Assembly: GCA_008638415.1 (NCBI GenBank)
Contig: VWVT01000015.1
Location: 62,001-126,000 of the forward strand
Source: Nocardiopsis sinuspersici
GTDB taxonomy: Bacteria > Actinomycetota > Actinomycetes > Streptosporangiales > Streptosporangiaceae
Direction: 5' to 3'
Length of the DNA: 64,000 nucleotides
Shown piece after piece: positions 35,303 to 44,080 of this stretch. The notes beneath the pieces were generated by a model. The model saw nothing but the letters and a program-made list of their open reading frames with translations. It made no database searches and had not been told where the DNA came from. The first letter of the stretch is position 1. Each line of letters begins with the position of its first letter. A program made the position numbers and the translations under genes.

Positions 35303-35650
35303 ATGATCACGAGTCTTGCGGACCGTGCGGAGACGGCGGTCGCCTGGGTGGGCGGGATCACGGGGCTGGTCCTGCTGCTCACCGTCGTGGCCCTGGTGGT
35401 ACTGGTGCTCGCGGCGGTCATCTCGGCGCTGGCCGACCGTGACACGTCCGGGGGAGGCAAGCTGCTGTGGATCGCCCTCGTTCTCTGGTTGCCGGTGCTG
35501 GGGGCGATCGCCTGGTTCGTGGTGGGGAAGAAGGGCCACCTCAACCGCTTCCTCGGCATCGACAAGGGGAGGGCGCGTCACACGGTTCCGGTCAGCGTCG
35601 GACAGCACAGCGACGTGCTGCCCCAGAGGAACGGGTTGCGCCACGCCTGA
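35303..35650 (+). CDS. PLDc_N-type small membrane protein
   Basis: The 115-residue protein has two membrane helices (GGITGLVLLLTVVALVVLVL and LLWIALVLWLPVLGAIAWFVV) and then a basic cytoplasmic tail. The second helix with GKK matches the phospholipase-D nuclease N-terminal domain (PLDc_N) found as a stand-alone unit in actinomycetes. No catalytic HKD motif is present, so it is not a phospholipase. ATG 35303 follows GGGGGAAGT. Function unknown. Confidence 0.75.
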   Translation: MITSLADRAETAVAWVGGITGLVLLLTVVALVVLVLAAVISALADRDTSGGGKLLWIALVLWLPVLGAIAWFVVGKKGHLNRFLGIDKGRARHTVPVSVGQHSDVLPQRNGLRHA

Positions 35651-35825
35651 GCCGGGAGCGCCGGGCGATGCGTCGGGGGAGCCCCGGGGCCGGGAGGGGA
35701 CCCGGTTCCGGGGCTCCTCCCGCGTCGGGCCGGGCGCGGGCCCCTGTGGACGGCCGCGTCAGTACCGGTCGGACGGGTATCAGACCCGTGACGGACGGAC
35801 CGACCACGTCTGGAGGGGACGGGAG

Positions 35826-36473
35826 ATGGCCGAGCACGCCGACGTCGCCCGCGCTGTGGTGGACGAGGCGGGGACGACCCTCGCCGCCGAGGCCGGGATC
35901 AGGATGGCGGACAAGCCCGCCGCGCTGTGGCAGTTGCTGGTGCTGGTGAACCTGATGTCCGCGCGCATCTCGGCGGGGATCGCCGTCGCCGCCGCCCGTG
36001 AGCTCAACGGGGCGGGCGGTACGACCCCCGACGGGATGGCCGGGCTGAGCTGGCAGGACCGCGTGGACGCGCTGGGGCGGGGGCACTACGTCCGCTACGA
36101 CGAGAGCACCGCCACCAGGCTCGGCGAGTGCGCCGACCTGGTGCGCGAGGAGTACGGGGGAGACCTGCGCGGGCTCGGGGAGCGCTCCGGGCGGCGGGTC
36201 GCACGCCTGGAGTCCGGCCTGAGGGAGTTTCCCGGCATCGGGCCGACGGGCGCCGCGATGTTCTGCCGCGAGGTGCAGGCGGTGTGGCCCTGGCTGCGGC
36301 CCTACACCGACGAGTACGTGCTGTCCGGTGCCGGGAAGGTCGGCCTGCCCGAGGACGGGGACAAGCTCGCCGAACTCGTGGGCGGAGACGACATCGCGCC
36401 CCTGGCCGCCGGACTCGCCCGCGTCGCGCGTGACGGCGGCCTCGCGGAACGGGTCCGGAGGAGGGCCGGCTGA
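35826..36473 (+). CDS. HhH-motif protein, endonuclease III-like superfamily
   Basis: The 215-residue, largely helical protein contains LREFPGIGPTGAAMFCREVQ followed by WPWLRPYTDEYVLSGAGKVG, resembling the helix-hairpin-helix and substrate face of HhH-GPD DNA glycosylases. It lacks the four-Cys iron-sulfur cluster and an obvious catalytic Lys/Asp pair, so activity is doubtful. Strong GGAGGGGACGGGAG upstream. Homologues in actinomycetes are often labelled endonuclease. A DNA-repair role is inference. Confidence 0.6.
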   Translation: MAEHADVARAVVDEAGTTLAAEAGIRMADKPAALWQLLVLVNLMSARISAGIAVAAARELNGAGGTTPDGMAGLSWQDRVDALGRGHYVRYDESTATRLGECADLVREEYGGDLRGLGERSGRRVARLESGLREFPGIGPTGAAMFCREVQAVWPWLRPYTDEYVLSGAGKVGLPEDGDKLAELVGGDDIAPLAAGLARVARDGGLAERVRRRAG

Positions 36474-36607
36474 GGTCAGGCACCGAAGCGGTCGGCGACC
36501 AGGCGGTCGGCCAGGCCCGGAGGAGCGCGTGCAGGTGGGGGCGCGGTCTTCGCGAACCTCTTGGCAACGCGGGCGGGAGTCCCGGCGGGCGCCCCCGCAA
36601 GGGCTGC

Positions 36608-37384
36608 TCAGGATGTCTCGAAGTCGGCGAAGTCGAAGCCCGGGGACACGAAGCAGCTGACCAGGACCTCCTCGCCGGCCGACGGCCGTGCGGTCTGCCA
36701 GGTACCGGCCGGGACCACCGCCTGGAGGCGTTCGCCCCGCTCGATCCCCGAGCCCAGGGTCACCTGTCCGTCGGGCTCGGGCGATCCTCCCGTTCCGCCG
36801 TACTCCAGCACCAGGGGCCCGCCCCGGTTGAACACCCACACCTCGTCCGAGCGCACCCGGTGCCAGCGCGACTCCTCACCGGGGCCCAGCAGGAAGTGGA
36901 TGCCGGTGGCGGTGGGCCGCGGCCCGGGGTAGCCGTCGGGGCGGACCCCCACCCCGCTGCTCCAGGTCCGCCGGTACCAGCCGCCCTCGGGGTGGGGCAG
37001 CAGGTCCAGCGCCTCGGCGGTCGCGGACCGCTCCTCGGCCCCGGTGTACCGGCCCGACGGGTCGCGGCGCAGGTAGAGCACACCCGTCACGGCCTTGCGG
37101 GGGATCGGCCCGTAGACGTGCGGGAAGAGGACGTCGTCCCCCACGCCCGGCGGCGGGGCGGGGTCGGCCGCCTCCCAGCGCACCTCGCAGCCGACCGCGT
37201 CGGTGTCGACGACGAGGGCGACCAGTCGGCCCGGGGCCTCGGCGTACAGCGCGTTCGCCACGGCCAGCAGCGTGGGCTCGTCCGGCGAGGCGTGCACGAA
37301 CCCCTGGGAGCGCAGGGAGTCGGCCTCGACGTCACCGCCGGAGGCCCAGCGTTCGAGCTCGGTCATGTGCAACACACGGGACAT
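36608..37384 (-). CDS. DUF952 - cupin (DUF985) fusion protein
   Basis: The 258 residues hold two domains. Residues 1-115 are DUF952 (MSRVLHMTELERW, SLRSQGFVHASPDEP, FPHVYGPIPRKAV), a small ADP-ribosyltransferase-like fold of unknown role. From about 125 to the end is a DUF985 cupin (LDLLPHPEGGWYRRTW, TATGIHFLLGPGEESRWHRVRSDEVWVF, LVSCFVSPGFDFADFE). Each usually occurs alone. The fusion suggests both act on one small molecule. No neighbour explains it. Confidence 0.85.
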   Translation of the reverse strand: MSRVLHMTELERWASGGDVEADSLRSQGFVHASPDEPTLLAVANALYAEAPGRLVALVVDTDAVGCEVRWEAADPAPPPGVGDDVLFPHVYGPIPRKAVTGVLYLRRDPSGRYTGAEERSATAEALDLLPHPEGGWYRRTWSSGVGVRPDGYPGPRPTATGIHFLLGPGEESRWHRVRSDEVWVFNRGGPLVLEYGGTGGSPEPDGQVTLGSGIERGERLQAVVPAGTWQTARPSAGEEVLVSCFVSPGFDFADFETS

Positions 37385-37449
37385 GCGGCCGACCGTATCC
37401 CAGTCAGGAAGGGGTCGTCGTCCACAGCCCGTGGACGAGTCCTCCGATG

Positions 37450-37911
37450 TCAGAGGCGACGGTCCACACGTGAACCGGTGGCGTACACGATGTACGCCCC
37501 GGCCAGGGCCACCACGGACACCGCGACCAGGGCGAAGGCCACCGGATTGATCCACCCGGGAACGATGTCCACGGTCCCGCCGTGCGGAGAGGGGCACACG
37601 GTACTGAGCGGGAGCCCGCTGTGGGACACCGGGTATTCCTTGGGGCCCGCGTGGAACATGCAGGTGTTGTCCGGAAACAGGCCGGGGGAGTACTTCAGCC
37701 ACGCGGAGCCGTAGAGGACGAACGCGCTGATGAGGGTCACCAGGGCGAGGGCGACCAGTGACCGGGGCGCCACTGCCTCCGGCCGGCGCCGTCCCCGCCT
37801 CACGAGGCTGTCGGCCTGCCTCAGGAGGACGACGACGGACCCGGTGAACACGGCGATCACGGACAGCGCCAGTAGGCACAGGAGCAGGATGAGCACGGAA
37901 CATGGTCGCAC
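37450..37911 (-). CDS. small membrane protein, function unknown
   Basis: The protein has about 153 residues and three membrane helices (SVLILLLCLLALSVIAVF, LVALALVTLISAFVLYG, VAFALVAVSVVALAGAYIVY). A loop between the second and third contains two Cys (NTCMFHAGPKEYP, LSTVCPSPHGG) that could form an external disulfide. The start is uncertain: GTG 37911 is listed, but no good ribosome site is seen and an ATG at 38043 extends the frame with low-complexity Pro/Arg. It is followed upstream by two minus-strand genes of immunity-like type. Confidence 0.55.
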   Translation of the reverse strand: MRPCSVLILLLCLLALSVIAVFTGSVVVLLRQADSLVRRGRRRPEAVAPRSLVALALVTLISAFVLYGSAWLKYSPGLFPDNTCMFHAGPKEYPVSHSGLPLSTVCPSPHGGTVDIVPGWINPVAFALVAVSVVALAGAYIVYATGSRVDRRL

Positions 37912-38035
37912 GTGCGCCCGGGGCCGTGCGGGCCGAGCGGTTGCCGTCGCGCCCGGGCCCGCCGTGTGCCCTGCACACGGGTGAGGCGGGGCGTTCCGGT
38001 GAGGACGTGGACGCGGCAGGACCGTCACCGCTCTC

Positions 38036-38051
38036 CGGTGCACGGGTCAGG
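38036..38051 (+). repeat. 16-bp direct repeat, copy 1
   Basis: CGGTGCACGGGTCAGG spans the stop codon of the pentapeptide gene and recurs exactly at 38688-38703 over the stop codon of the next gene. Confidence 0.75.
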
Positions 38052-38661
38052 AATCGGCGACTCGGACGTTGGGGGCTCCGTTGTCAGCGAACCAGACGGC
38101 CAGTTCAGCGCTGCTCAGAATATGAGGGGACTCAGGAGTCCCAACGTCAATGGTGCCCGACACCCACCCGCCGGCCCCGGCGACCGCGCATCCCCGGAGC
38201 CTGGCAGAAACAAACCGAGTGGGGCCGCCGACGCCTTCCGGTCCGAACCAGACTTCGCTCAGGTCGGCTTCTCTCAGATCGCTCTCGTACATCCAGGAGC
38301 CGTTCAGGAAGGCGCGGAAGAACCTGCTCCCCCGGAGTTCTGATCTGTGGAACCTGGCGCCAACGAACCGGGCGTCTGCGAAGTCGGTGTCCGAGGCCAC
38401 GCACCCACCGAAGTCGGTCTTCCGGAACGTGGCTCCCACGAAGCTGGAATTGCTGATGTCTGTACCAGAGAGGTCGGACTTGGCGAAGTCACTACGGTCG
38501 AAGACGCAGTCACTCATGTCGGCGGACGTGAAGAACATGTAGCTCTGGTCCGATTCGATGAGGTGGGAACCCCTGAAGTCCTTCATTATCCCGTCGAGCC
38601 CTTGGCCCTGGCCGCCGTCGCCGTCCATCCAGACAAGGTACTTCCTCAGATCGGCGTTCAA
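38047..38661 (-). CDS. pentapeptide-repeat protein
   Basis: The 204-residue protein contains about fifteen A(D/N)LXX-type repeats, for example CVFDRSDFAKSDLSGTDIS, TDFADARFVGARFHRSEL and SDLREADLSEVWF. They fold as a right-handed beta helix. Its base composition is clearly lower in GC than neighbouring genes. Family members range from gyrase protectors (Qnr, MfpA) to immunity or scaffold proteins. The MfpA-like regular spacing is not complete, so gyrase protection is not claimed. Confidence 0.85.
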   Translation of the reverse strand: MNADLRKYLVWMDGDGGQGQGLDGIMKDFRGSHLIESDQSYMFFTSADMSDCVFDRSDFAKSDLSGTDISNSSFVGATFRKTDFGGCVASDTDFADARFVGARFHRSELRGSRFFRAFLNGSWMYESDLREADLSEVWFGPEGVGGPTRFVSARLRGCAVAGAGGWVSGTIDVGTPESPHILSSAELAVWFADNGAPNVRVADS

Positions 38662-38687
38662 GCGACACTGACGCGCTGGCGGGGCGT

Positions 38688-38703
38688 CGGTGCACGGGTC
38701 AGG
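38688..38703 (+). repeat. 16-bp direct repeat, copy 2
   Basis: This is an exact second copy of CGGTGCACGGGTCAGG, over the stop codon of the DUF6301-like gene. The segment between copies is one complete gene. Confidence 0.75.
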
Positions 38704-39790
38704 GGTTGGCCGTCACGGCGAGCCCGTAGTCGATGACGTGGTAGTTGTCGTTCGATCCCTCTTCCGAGGGGAACCCGACGTGGTCGGCCCAGTCGGTCAG
38801 CGACAGGTCCGAGGGGGAGGGGATGCCGAGTGCCTCGGCGGTCTCGATCACCATCATCGCCAGCCGCACCCCGTTGACCTCGTCGTAGGGATACCTCGGC
38901 GAGTGGTAGGCGATGTCCTGGCGGAGGTGGCGCTCCTCGGTGGCTCTGGTCCAACCCAGCTCCTCCGGCGTGGGGGACTCCGGGCCGAAGAGGTCGGCCA
39001 CCGCGTCGTCCAGACCGAGTTCCACGTGCTCACCGAGCTCGAACTGGAAGACCCAGGGGCCGCTGGTGCCAGGAACCCTGCCGTGGAAACCGAAGGAGCG
39101 CGAAAGGCCCAGGGCGGTCAACTCGGCGGGCAGGGTGCGCAGGGAGTCGGCCAGCAGCCTGCCGTACTCCTTCCAGTCGGTGTGCCGGGTGATGCCGGCG
39201 AAGGACATGCCGGCGTTGTCCCTGACCGGGCGGGTACCGATGAACCCGCCCACGGTTTCGGCCCCGTGTTCGCGGTTGTACCAGAACCAGCCCTCGGCCG
39301 GATCGCCGGGCAGGAGTGACAGCACGGGACCCTCTGTGCCCGCCCGCAGTTCCAGACTGTTCCCCCGTCCCCTCCACCGCATGAAGGGAGCACCCCAGCG
39401 GGGGATGTCGTCGTGGAAGGAGGCGGAGGTGTCGTCGGCCCCGAGGACATGGGGTTCGACGAACTCCTCACGGAGGCTCTCGGCGATCTCCCCGAACGCC
39501 TCGACGTGCTCTCCGACCCCGCCCCGGACCTCCTTCACGAGGAAGTGCAGACCCACGTACTCCTCCGTGGTCACGTGGATCTCCATGAACTCGTCCACGG
39601 GTCGCAGCCGGGCCTCTCCGAAGTCCTCCTCGGCGCGCAGACATGGCCCCCGCTCGCCGTCGACCCACTCCCAGCCCTGGTCGGCGGCCATCGCGCGCAG
39701 GTCCGCCTCGGTCCACTTCCCGGGGGAGAGGCGCCGAAGCCGGCGGGCGAGTTCCACGACGTCACTGACCGCCCGGGTTTCCTGGACCAT
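38699..39790 (-). CDS. DUF6301-like protein, possible toxin immunity
   Basis: This 363-residue cytoplasmic protein opens VVELARRLRRLSPGKWTEADLRAMAADQGWEW and continues FMEIHVTTEEYVGLHFLV, a pattern I associate with the actinobacterial DUF6301 family. The C-terminal half (TDWKEYGRLLADSLRTLPAEL) looks like a diverged repeat of the same fold. GGGAGGA precedes ATG 39790. Such proteins are often found near polymorphic toxins as immunity proteins, but no toxin is present here. Confidence 0.55.
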   Translation of the reverse strand: MVQETRAVSDVVELARRLRRLSPGKWTEADLRAMAADQGWEWVDGERGPCLRAEEDFGEARLRPVDEFMEIHVTTEEYVGLHFLVKEVRGGVGEHVEAFGEIAESLREEFVEPHVLGADDTSASFHDDIPRWGAPFMRWRGRGNSLELRAGTEGPVLSLLPGDPAEGWFWYNREHGAETVGGFIGTRPVRDNAGMSFAGITRHTDWKEYGRLLADSLRTLPAELTALGLSRSFGFHGRVPGTSGPWVFQFELGEHVELGLDDAVADLFGPESPTPEELGWTRATEERHLRQDIAYHSPRYPYDEVNGVRLAMMVIETAEALGIPSPSDLSLTDWADHVGFPSEEGSNDNYHVIDYGLAVTANP

Positions 39791-39896
39791 GTTTCCTCCC
39801 ACGTGCCGTTCGGACCGCACCGATCATGGCAGCCGCCGGTGACGGAACGACACCGGCACGTATCCGACCGAAGGCGCGGACGTCGGCCCCCGTCTC

Positions 39897-39999
39897 TCCA
39901 CAGGCTGTGGACGGGTGGCGGGAAGCCGGTCCCGTGGCGCTCTGTCGCCATGTCGACTGGTCGGCACGGCCACCTGTCCGCTTGTCCACAGGCTGTGGA
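39897..39999. repeat. two copies of palindrome TCCACAGGCTGTGGA
   Basis: Exact 15-bp palindromes lie at 39897-39911 and 39985-39999, 88 bp apart. The second is preceded by TTG, making a perfect TTGTCCACA DnaA box (39982-39990). A related site (GTCCACA...GTGGAC) occurs near 37422-37437. No gene lies in 39791-40098. Confidence 0.6.
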
Positions 40000-40098
40000 C
40001 GGAATCCGTCGGCGCCGGGCACCGGGAACGACGGACGCCCCGGCCGTCTCCGGCCGGGGCGTCCACCAGCGAGGATGCCGCTGTCTCGGCTCCCGTGG

Positions 40099-41421
40099 CT
40101 ACAGGATGATCCGCATCGGCTCCTCAAGGATCTCGGCGAGGTCCTTGAGGAAGGCGGCGCCCACGGCACCGTCCACCGCGCGGTGGTCCACCGACAGCTC
40201 CAGGGAGATCCGGTTGCGCACGGCCACCTCGCCGTCCACGGCCACCGGCTCCTGGCGCATGGCGCCGACCGCGAGGATGGCCGCCTCCGGCGGGTTGATC
40301 ACCGCGGCGAAGCTGTCCACGCCGAACATGCCGAGGTTGGACACGCTGAACGTGCCGCCGCTCATCTCCTGCGGCTTCAGCTTGCCGTCACGGGCCTTGC
40401 CCGCCAGCTCGCGCGTGCGCGTGGAGATCTCCGACAGGGTCGCCTTGTCCGTGTCGTGCAGCACCGGCACGACCAGCCCGGCGTCCACGGCCACGGCCAC
40501 GCCGACGTTGACCCGGCGGTGCTGGAGCAGCTTGTCGTCCACCCACGAGGTGTTCACCTCCGGGTGCAGCTTCAGCGCCGTCGCGCAGGCCTTGACGATC
40601 AGGTCGTTGAAGCTGATCTTCGCGCCCGTGCTGGACAACTGCTCGTTGACCTGCGCGCGGAAGGCCTTGAGGGCCTCGGCGTCGATCGTGCGGCGCAGGT
40701 AGAAGTGCGGCACCGTCTGCTTGCTCTCGGTCAGGCGGCGCGCGATCACCTTGCGCACGTTGCTGACCTTGAGCTCCTCGGAGTCGCGGCCGTCGTCGAA
40801 GGACGGGGCGGTCGCCGCCATCGAAGCGGCGGGCTTCGCCTCCTCCTTGGCAGCGGCGGCGGGAGCGGCCTCCTCGGCGACACCGCCCTCCCGGGCGGCC
40901 TCGATGTCGGCGCGCACGATCCGGCCCTTGGGGCCCGACCCCTTGATCTTCGTGATGTCCAGGCCGTACTCCCTGGCCAGCCTGCGGGCCAGCGGGGAGG
41001 TGCGGGGACGCGGGGCCTCCTCGGAGGGCTCGGGCGCCCCGGCGGGCTCCGCGGACTCCTCGGCCTTCGCCTCGGAGCCCTCGGCCGCCTCCTTCAGCTC
41101 CTCGGCCTTCTCCGCCTGCTCCTCCTCGGGCGGCTCGGGGCGCTGCTCCGCGCCGCCGTCGCCGGAGTCCTCGGGCACCGCGTCCGGGGAGTCGGCGATC
41201 ACACCGATGACCGCGCCGATCGGCACCGTCTCGCCCTCGGAGACGGACTGCTTGACCAGGAAGCCGTCCTCGTAGGCCTCGTACTCCATGACGGCCTTGT
41301 CGGTCTCGATCTCGACCAGGACGTCACCGGAGGCGACCTTGTCGCCCACGTTCTTGACCCACGTGCTGATGACGCCTTCCTCCATGGTGTCGGAGAGGCG
41401 CGGCATCTGGATCTCGCTCAT
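40099..41421 (-). CDS. pdhC: dihydrolipoamide acyltransferase (E2) of 2-oxoacid dehydrogenase
   Basis: The 440-residue protein has an N-terminal lipoyl domain with the modified Lys in IETDKAVMEY. A Glu/Ala/Pro-rich linker follows (residues about 80-130), then a peripheral-subunit binding domain (SPLARRLAREYGLDITKIKGSG) and the catalytic domain ending DHRAVDGAVGAAFLKDL, with the HxxxDG active site. It transfers the acyl group to CoA. It is the last gene of an E1 alpha-E1 beta-E2 operon with 12-16 bp gaps. Pyruvate is the probable substrate; acetoin or branched-chain acids are alternatives. Confidence 0.9.
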   Translation of the reverse strand: MSEIQMPRLSDTMEEGVISTWVKNVGDKVASGDVLVEIETDKAVMEYEAYEDGFLVKQSVSEGETVPIGAVIGVIADSPDAVPEDSGDGGAEQRPEPPEEEQAEKAEELKEAAEGSEAKAEESAEPAGAPEPSEEAPRPRTSPLARRLAREYGLDITKIKGSGPKGRIVRADIEAAREGGVAEEAAPAAAAKEEAKPAASMAATAPSFDDGRDSEELKVSNVRKVIARRLTESKQTVPHFYLRRTIDAEALKAFRAQVNEQLSSTGAKISFNDLIVKACATALKLHPEVNTSWVDDKLLQHRRVNVGVAVAVDAGLVVPVLHDTDKATLSEISTRTRELAGKARDGKLKPQEMSGGTFSVSNLGMFGVDSFAAVINPPEAAILAVGAMRQEPVAVDGEVAVRNRISLELSVDHRAVDGAVGAAFLKDLAEILEEPMRIIL

Positions 41422-41436
41422 GCTTGGAATCTCCCT

Positions 41437-42450
41437 CTACCCGACCCGTTTGCCGACGGCGCTCAGGGTCTCCTTGATGGCGGTGCTGATCGATTCGACC
41501 GACGGCAGGGCCGCCGTCTCCAGCGGCTTGGCGTAGGGCATGGGGACCTCCGCCATCGCCACCCGGCGGACCGGTGCGTCGAGGTAGTCGAAGGCGCCCT
41601 CCTGGATCGAGGCGGCGATCTCCGCGCCGATCCCGTAGGTCAGCCAGTCGTCCTCGCAGATCACCGCGGCACCGGTCTTCTTCACCGAGTCCACGAAGGT
41701 CTGGCGGTCGAGCGGGCGCAGGCTGCGCAGGTCGACGACCTCGACGTCGATGTCCTCCTCGGCCAGCTTCTCGGCGACCTGGCCCGCCACCATCGCCATC
41801 CGGGAGTAGCCGATGAGGGTGATGTCGCTGCCCTCGCGCGTGACCTTGGCGCGGCCGATCGTGGCGACGGAGTCGTTCTGCGGCTCGGCGTAGCCGTCGG
41901 CGACCTCGCCCTTGGAGTTGTACAGGCCCAGGTTCTCCAGGAACAGGACCGGGTCGTCGTCGCGGATGGCCGCGCGCAGCATCTCCGAGGCCTCGGCCGG
42001 GGTGCTGGGAGCGAGCACCTTCAGGCCGGGGATGAAGGAGTAGAACAGCTCGATGTTCTGCGAGTGCGTGGCACCGAGCTGCTGGCCGCCGCCGCCCGGC
42101 GTGCGGATGACCATGGGCACGCTCGTCTGGCCGCCGAACATGCCGTAGATCTTGGCGGCGTGGTTGATGATCTGGTCGATGGCGATCAGCGAGAAGTTGA
42201 TCGTCATCAGCTCGACGACCGGGCGCAGGCCCAGCATGGCCGCGCCGACGGCCGCGCCGACGAAGCCCTCCTCGGCGATCGGGGTGTCCTTGACCCGCCG
42301 GGGGCCGAACTCCTTGAGCAGGCCCTCGGTGATCTTGTAGGAGCCCTCGAAGACGCCGATCTCCTCGCCCATGACGAGGACGTTCTCGTCGCGGACCATC
42401 TCGGCGCGAAGGGTGTCCCGCAGAGCCTGGCGGTAAGTGATCACAGACAT
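41437..42450 (-). CDS. pdhB: pyruvate dehydrogenase E1 component, beta subunit
   Basis: The 337-residue subunit contains MGEEIGVFEGSYKITEGLL, DTPIAEEGFVGAAVGAAM, RPVVELMTINFSLIAIDQI and EDDWLTYGIGAEIAASI, all typical of E1 beta. With E1 alpha it binds thiamine diphosphate at the subunit interface and decarboxylates the oxoacid. It is tightly packed between pdhA and pdhC. Confidence 0.92.
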   Translation of the reverse strand: MSVITYRQALRDTLRAEMVRDENVLVMGEEIGVFEGSYKITEGLLKEFGPRRVKDTPIAEEGFVGAAVGAAMLGLRPVVELMTINFSLIAIDQIINHAAKIYGMFGGQTSVPMVIRTPGGGGQQLGATHSQNIELFYSFIPGLKVLAPSTPAEASEMLRAAIRDDDPVLFLENLGLYNSKGEVADGYAEPQNDSVATIGRAKVTREGSDITLIGYSRMAMVAGQVAEKLAEEDIDVEVVDLRSLRPLDRQTFVDSVKKTGAAVICEDDWLTYGIGAEIAASIQEGAFDYLDAPVRRVAMAEVPMPYAKPLETAALPSVESISTAIKETLSAVGKRVG

Positions 42451-42463
42451 GTGGGTTCCTTCC

Positions 42464-43573
42464 CTACTCCGCGAACACCGGGTCGGCGGGCATGCGGGTG
42501 GACTCGTTGGGCACCGGGGTGGCGTAGGTGTAGTCGAAGAGCGTGGACACGTCCGGGTGCGGGCTGTTGTCGGCGAACTCCGCGGCCTCGGCGACCTCGG
42601 CCTTGACCGCGGCGGCGATCTCGTCGCGCAGCTCGTCGGTGAGGATGCCCTCCTGGCTGAGCCTCTCGCCGAACAGGGCGATCGGGTCGTTCTCCTGCGA
42701 CCGCGCCTCTTCCTTCTGCTCGTCGGTGCGGTACTTGGCCGGGTCGACCACCGAGTGGCCCTTCATCCGGTAGCTCCACGCCTCCAGCAGGAACGGGGTC
42801 TGCTCCTCGCGGGCGCGCTCGACCAGCCGCGCGGCCGTGTCGCGGACCGCGAGGACGTCGCGGCCGTCCACGCGCTCGCCCTCGATGCGGAAGGCGCCGC
42901 CGCGCTTGTACAGGTCGGGCTCGGCGGAGGACTTCTCGACCGTGGTGCCCATGCCGGTGAAGTTGTTGACCACCACGAAGACGATCGGCAGGTTCCACAG
43001 CTTGGCGATGTTGAGGGTCTCGTGCCAGGCGCCGATGTTGGTGGTGCCGTCGCCCATCTGGCACATGACGACCTCGTCGCCGCCCCGGTAGGAGATGGCC
43101 AGCGCGGCACCGGCGGCCAGCGGAAGCTGCCCGCCGACGATGCCGTAGCCGCCGAGCATGCGGGTCTCGGTGTCGAACATGTGCATGGAGCCGCCCCAGC
43201 CCTTGGACACGCCGTCGACGCGCCCGTAGAGCTCGGCCATGACCCGCTTGGGGTCCATGCCCTTGGCGATCGCGTACCCGTGGTCACGGTAGTTCGTGAA
43301 CAGGTAGTCGCTCTCGCGCAGGGCGGTCATCAGGCCGACGACCGTGGCCTCCTCGCCGAGGTTGAGGTGGCAGTATCCGCCGATCTTCGCCTGGGTGTAG
43401 GCCTGGGCGGTGCGCTCCTCGAACCGCCGGACGAACATCATCTGGCGGTAGTAGTCGAGGAGGGTGTCGGGTTTCTCGTCGGTGATGCCGGGGGAGGTGT
43501 CCTTGCGGCCGCGGCGGCGGGTCCCTGAGGACCTGGCGGCGGTGCGGCCCTTCGGCTTGGCCGTGTCAGCCAT
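42464..43573 (-). CDS. pdhA: pyruvate dehydrogenase E1 component, alpha subunit
   Basis: The 369-residue subunit has RRFEERTAQAYTQAKIGGYCHL, LFTNYRDHGYAIAKGMDP and the ThDP motif GDGTTNIGAWHETLN...NN. The loop MKGHSVVDPAKYRTDEQ corresponds to the conserved phosphorylation-loop region of E1 alpha. A basic 25-residue N-terminal tail (RTAARSSGTRRRGRK) precedes the fold. ATG 43573 follows GAAAGG. First gene of the operon; a GntR/FCD regulator lies 500 bp upstream. Confidence 0.92.
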   Translation of the reverse strand: MADTAKPKGRTAARSSGTRRRGRKDTSPGITDEKPDTLLDYYRQMMFVRRFEERTAQAYTQAKIGGYCHLNLGEEATVVGLMTALRESDYLFTNYRDHGYAIAKGMDPKRVMAELYGRVDGVSKGWGGSMHMFDTETRMLGGYGIVGGQLPLAAGAALAISYRGGDEVVMCQMGDGTTNIGAWHETLNIAKLWNLPIVFVVVNNFTGMGTTVEKSSAEPDLYKRGGAFRIEGERVDGRDVLAVRDTAARLVERAREEQTPFLLEAWSYRMKGHSVVDPAKYRTDEQKEEARSQENDPIALFGERLSQEGILTDELRDEIAAAVKAEVAEAAEFADNSPHPDVSTLFDYTYATPVPNESTRMPADPVFAE

Positions 43574-44080
43574 GGTGTGCCTTTCTACGTGCGAGAAGGC
43601 CCGTCGCACCGGTCTGTGGACCGGGGTGCCAGGCCCGCCGCGTTCCCGCTGTCGGGCGTGATCGCGGTGTTCGCCTCCGCCCGGCTCATGGGCGTCGGCG
43701 CTCTGTGGCTGTTGCGGGGCGCGTTCCGGGGAGCGTGGCTCGTCCTCCCCGGACGCGAAGCGCTGATGGAGTCTCGTGTGCAGTTGTCCGCCGGACCCCT
43801 GCCCGCATTGCTTCCCGGTCTGCATCGGCCTATGCATCCGGGATCCGGCGCGGCGGTGCCGGTCGCCCGGGTTCGTCCACCGGCCGGATGAACGACTCCG
43901 GGTGACCGGGAGGGGTTCCACGTGTGTGACGTGCGTCGCGCACACTCTACGGTCTGATCGATGATCGATCAATACAACTGTATGTGAGACGGCCGGGAAA
44001 GGGTGCGTCGGGGCAGGTCACGTGCCGGGCGACAACTTCGCCGCCGCACGTCCGGGTGGGCAGATGTGCGTCCGGACGGG
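43574..44080. promoter_or_regulatory. pdh promoter region with two dyads
   Basis: GATCGAT-G-ATCGATC (43956-43970) is a perfect 7-bp-arm palindrome, followed at once by ATACAACTGTAT (43972-43983), a GntR/FCD-like half-site pair. These lie in the only AT-rich part of a 500-bp gap, about 390 bp before pdhA and 100 bp past the regulator stop. No gene is seen. Confidence 0.5.

Noticed and set aside
39826..42606. A 926-codon plus-strand frame opposite pdhC and pdhB
   Set aside because: Low-complexity antisense of two clear dehydrogenase subunits.
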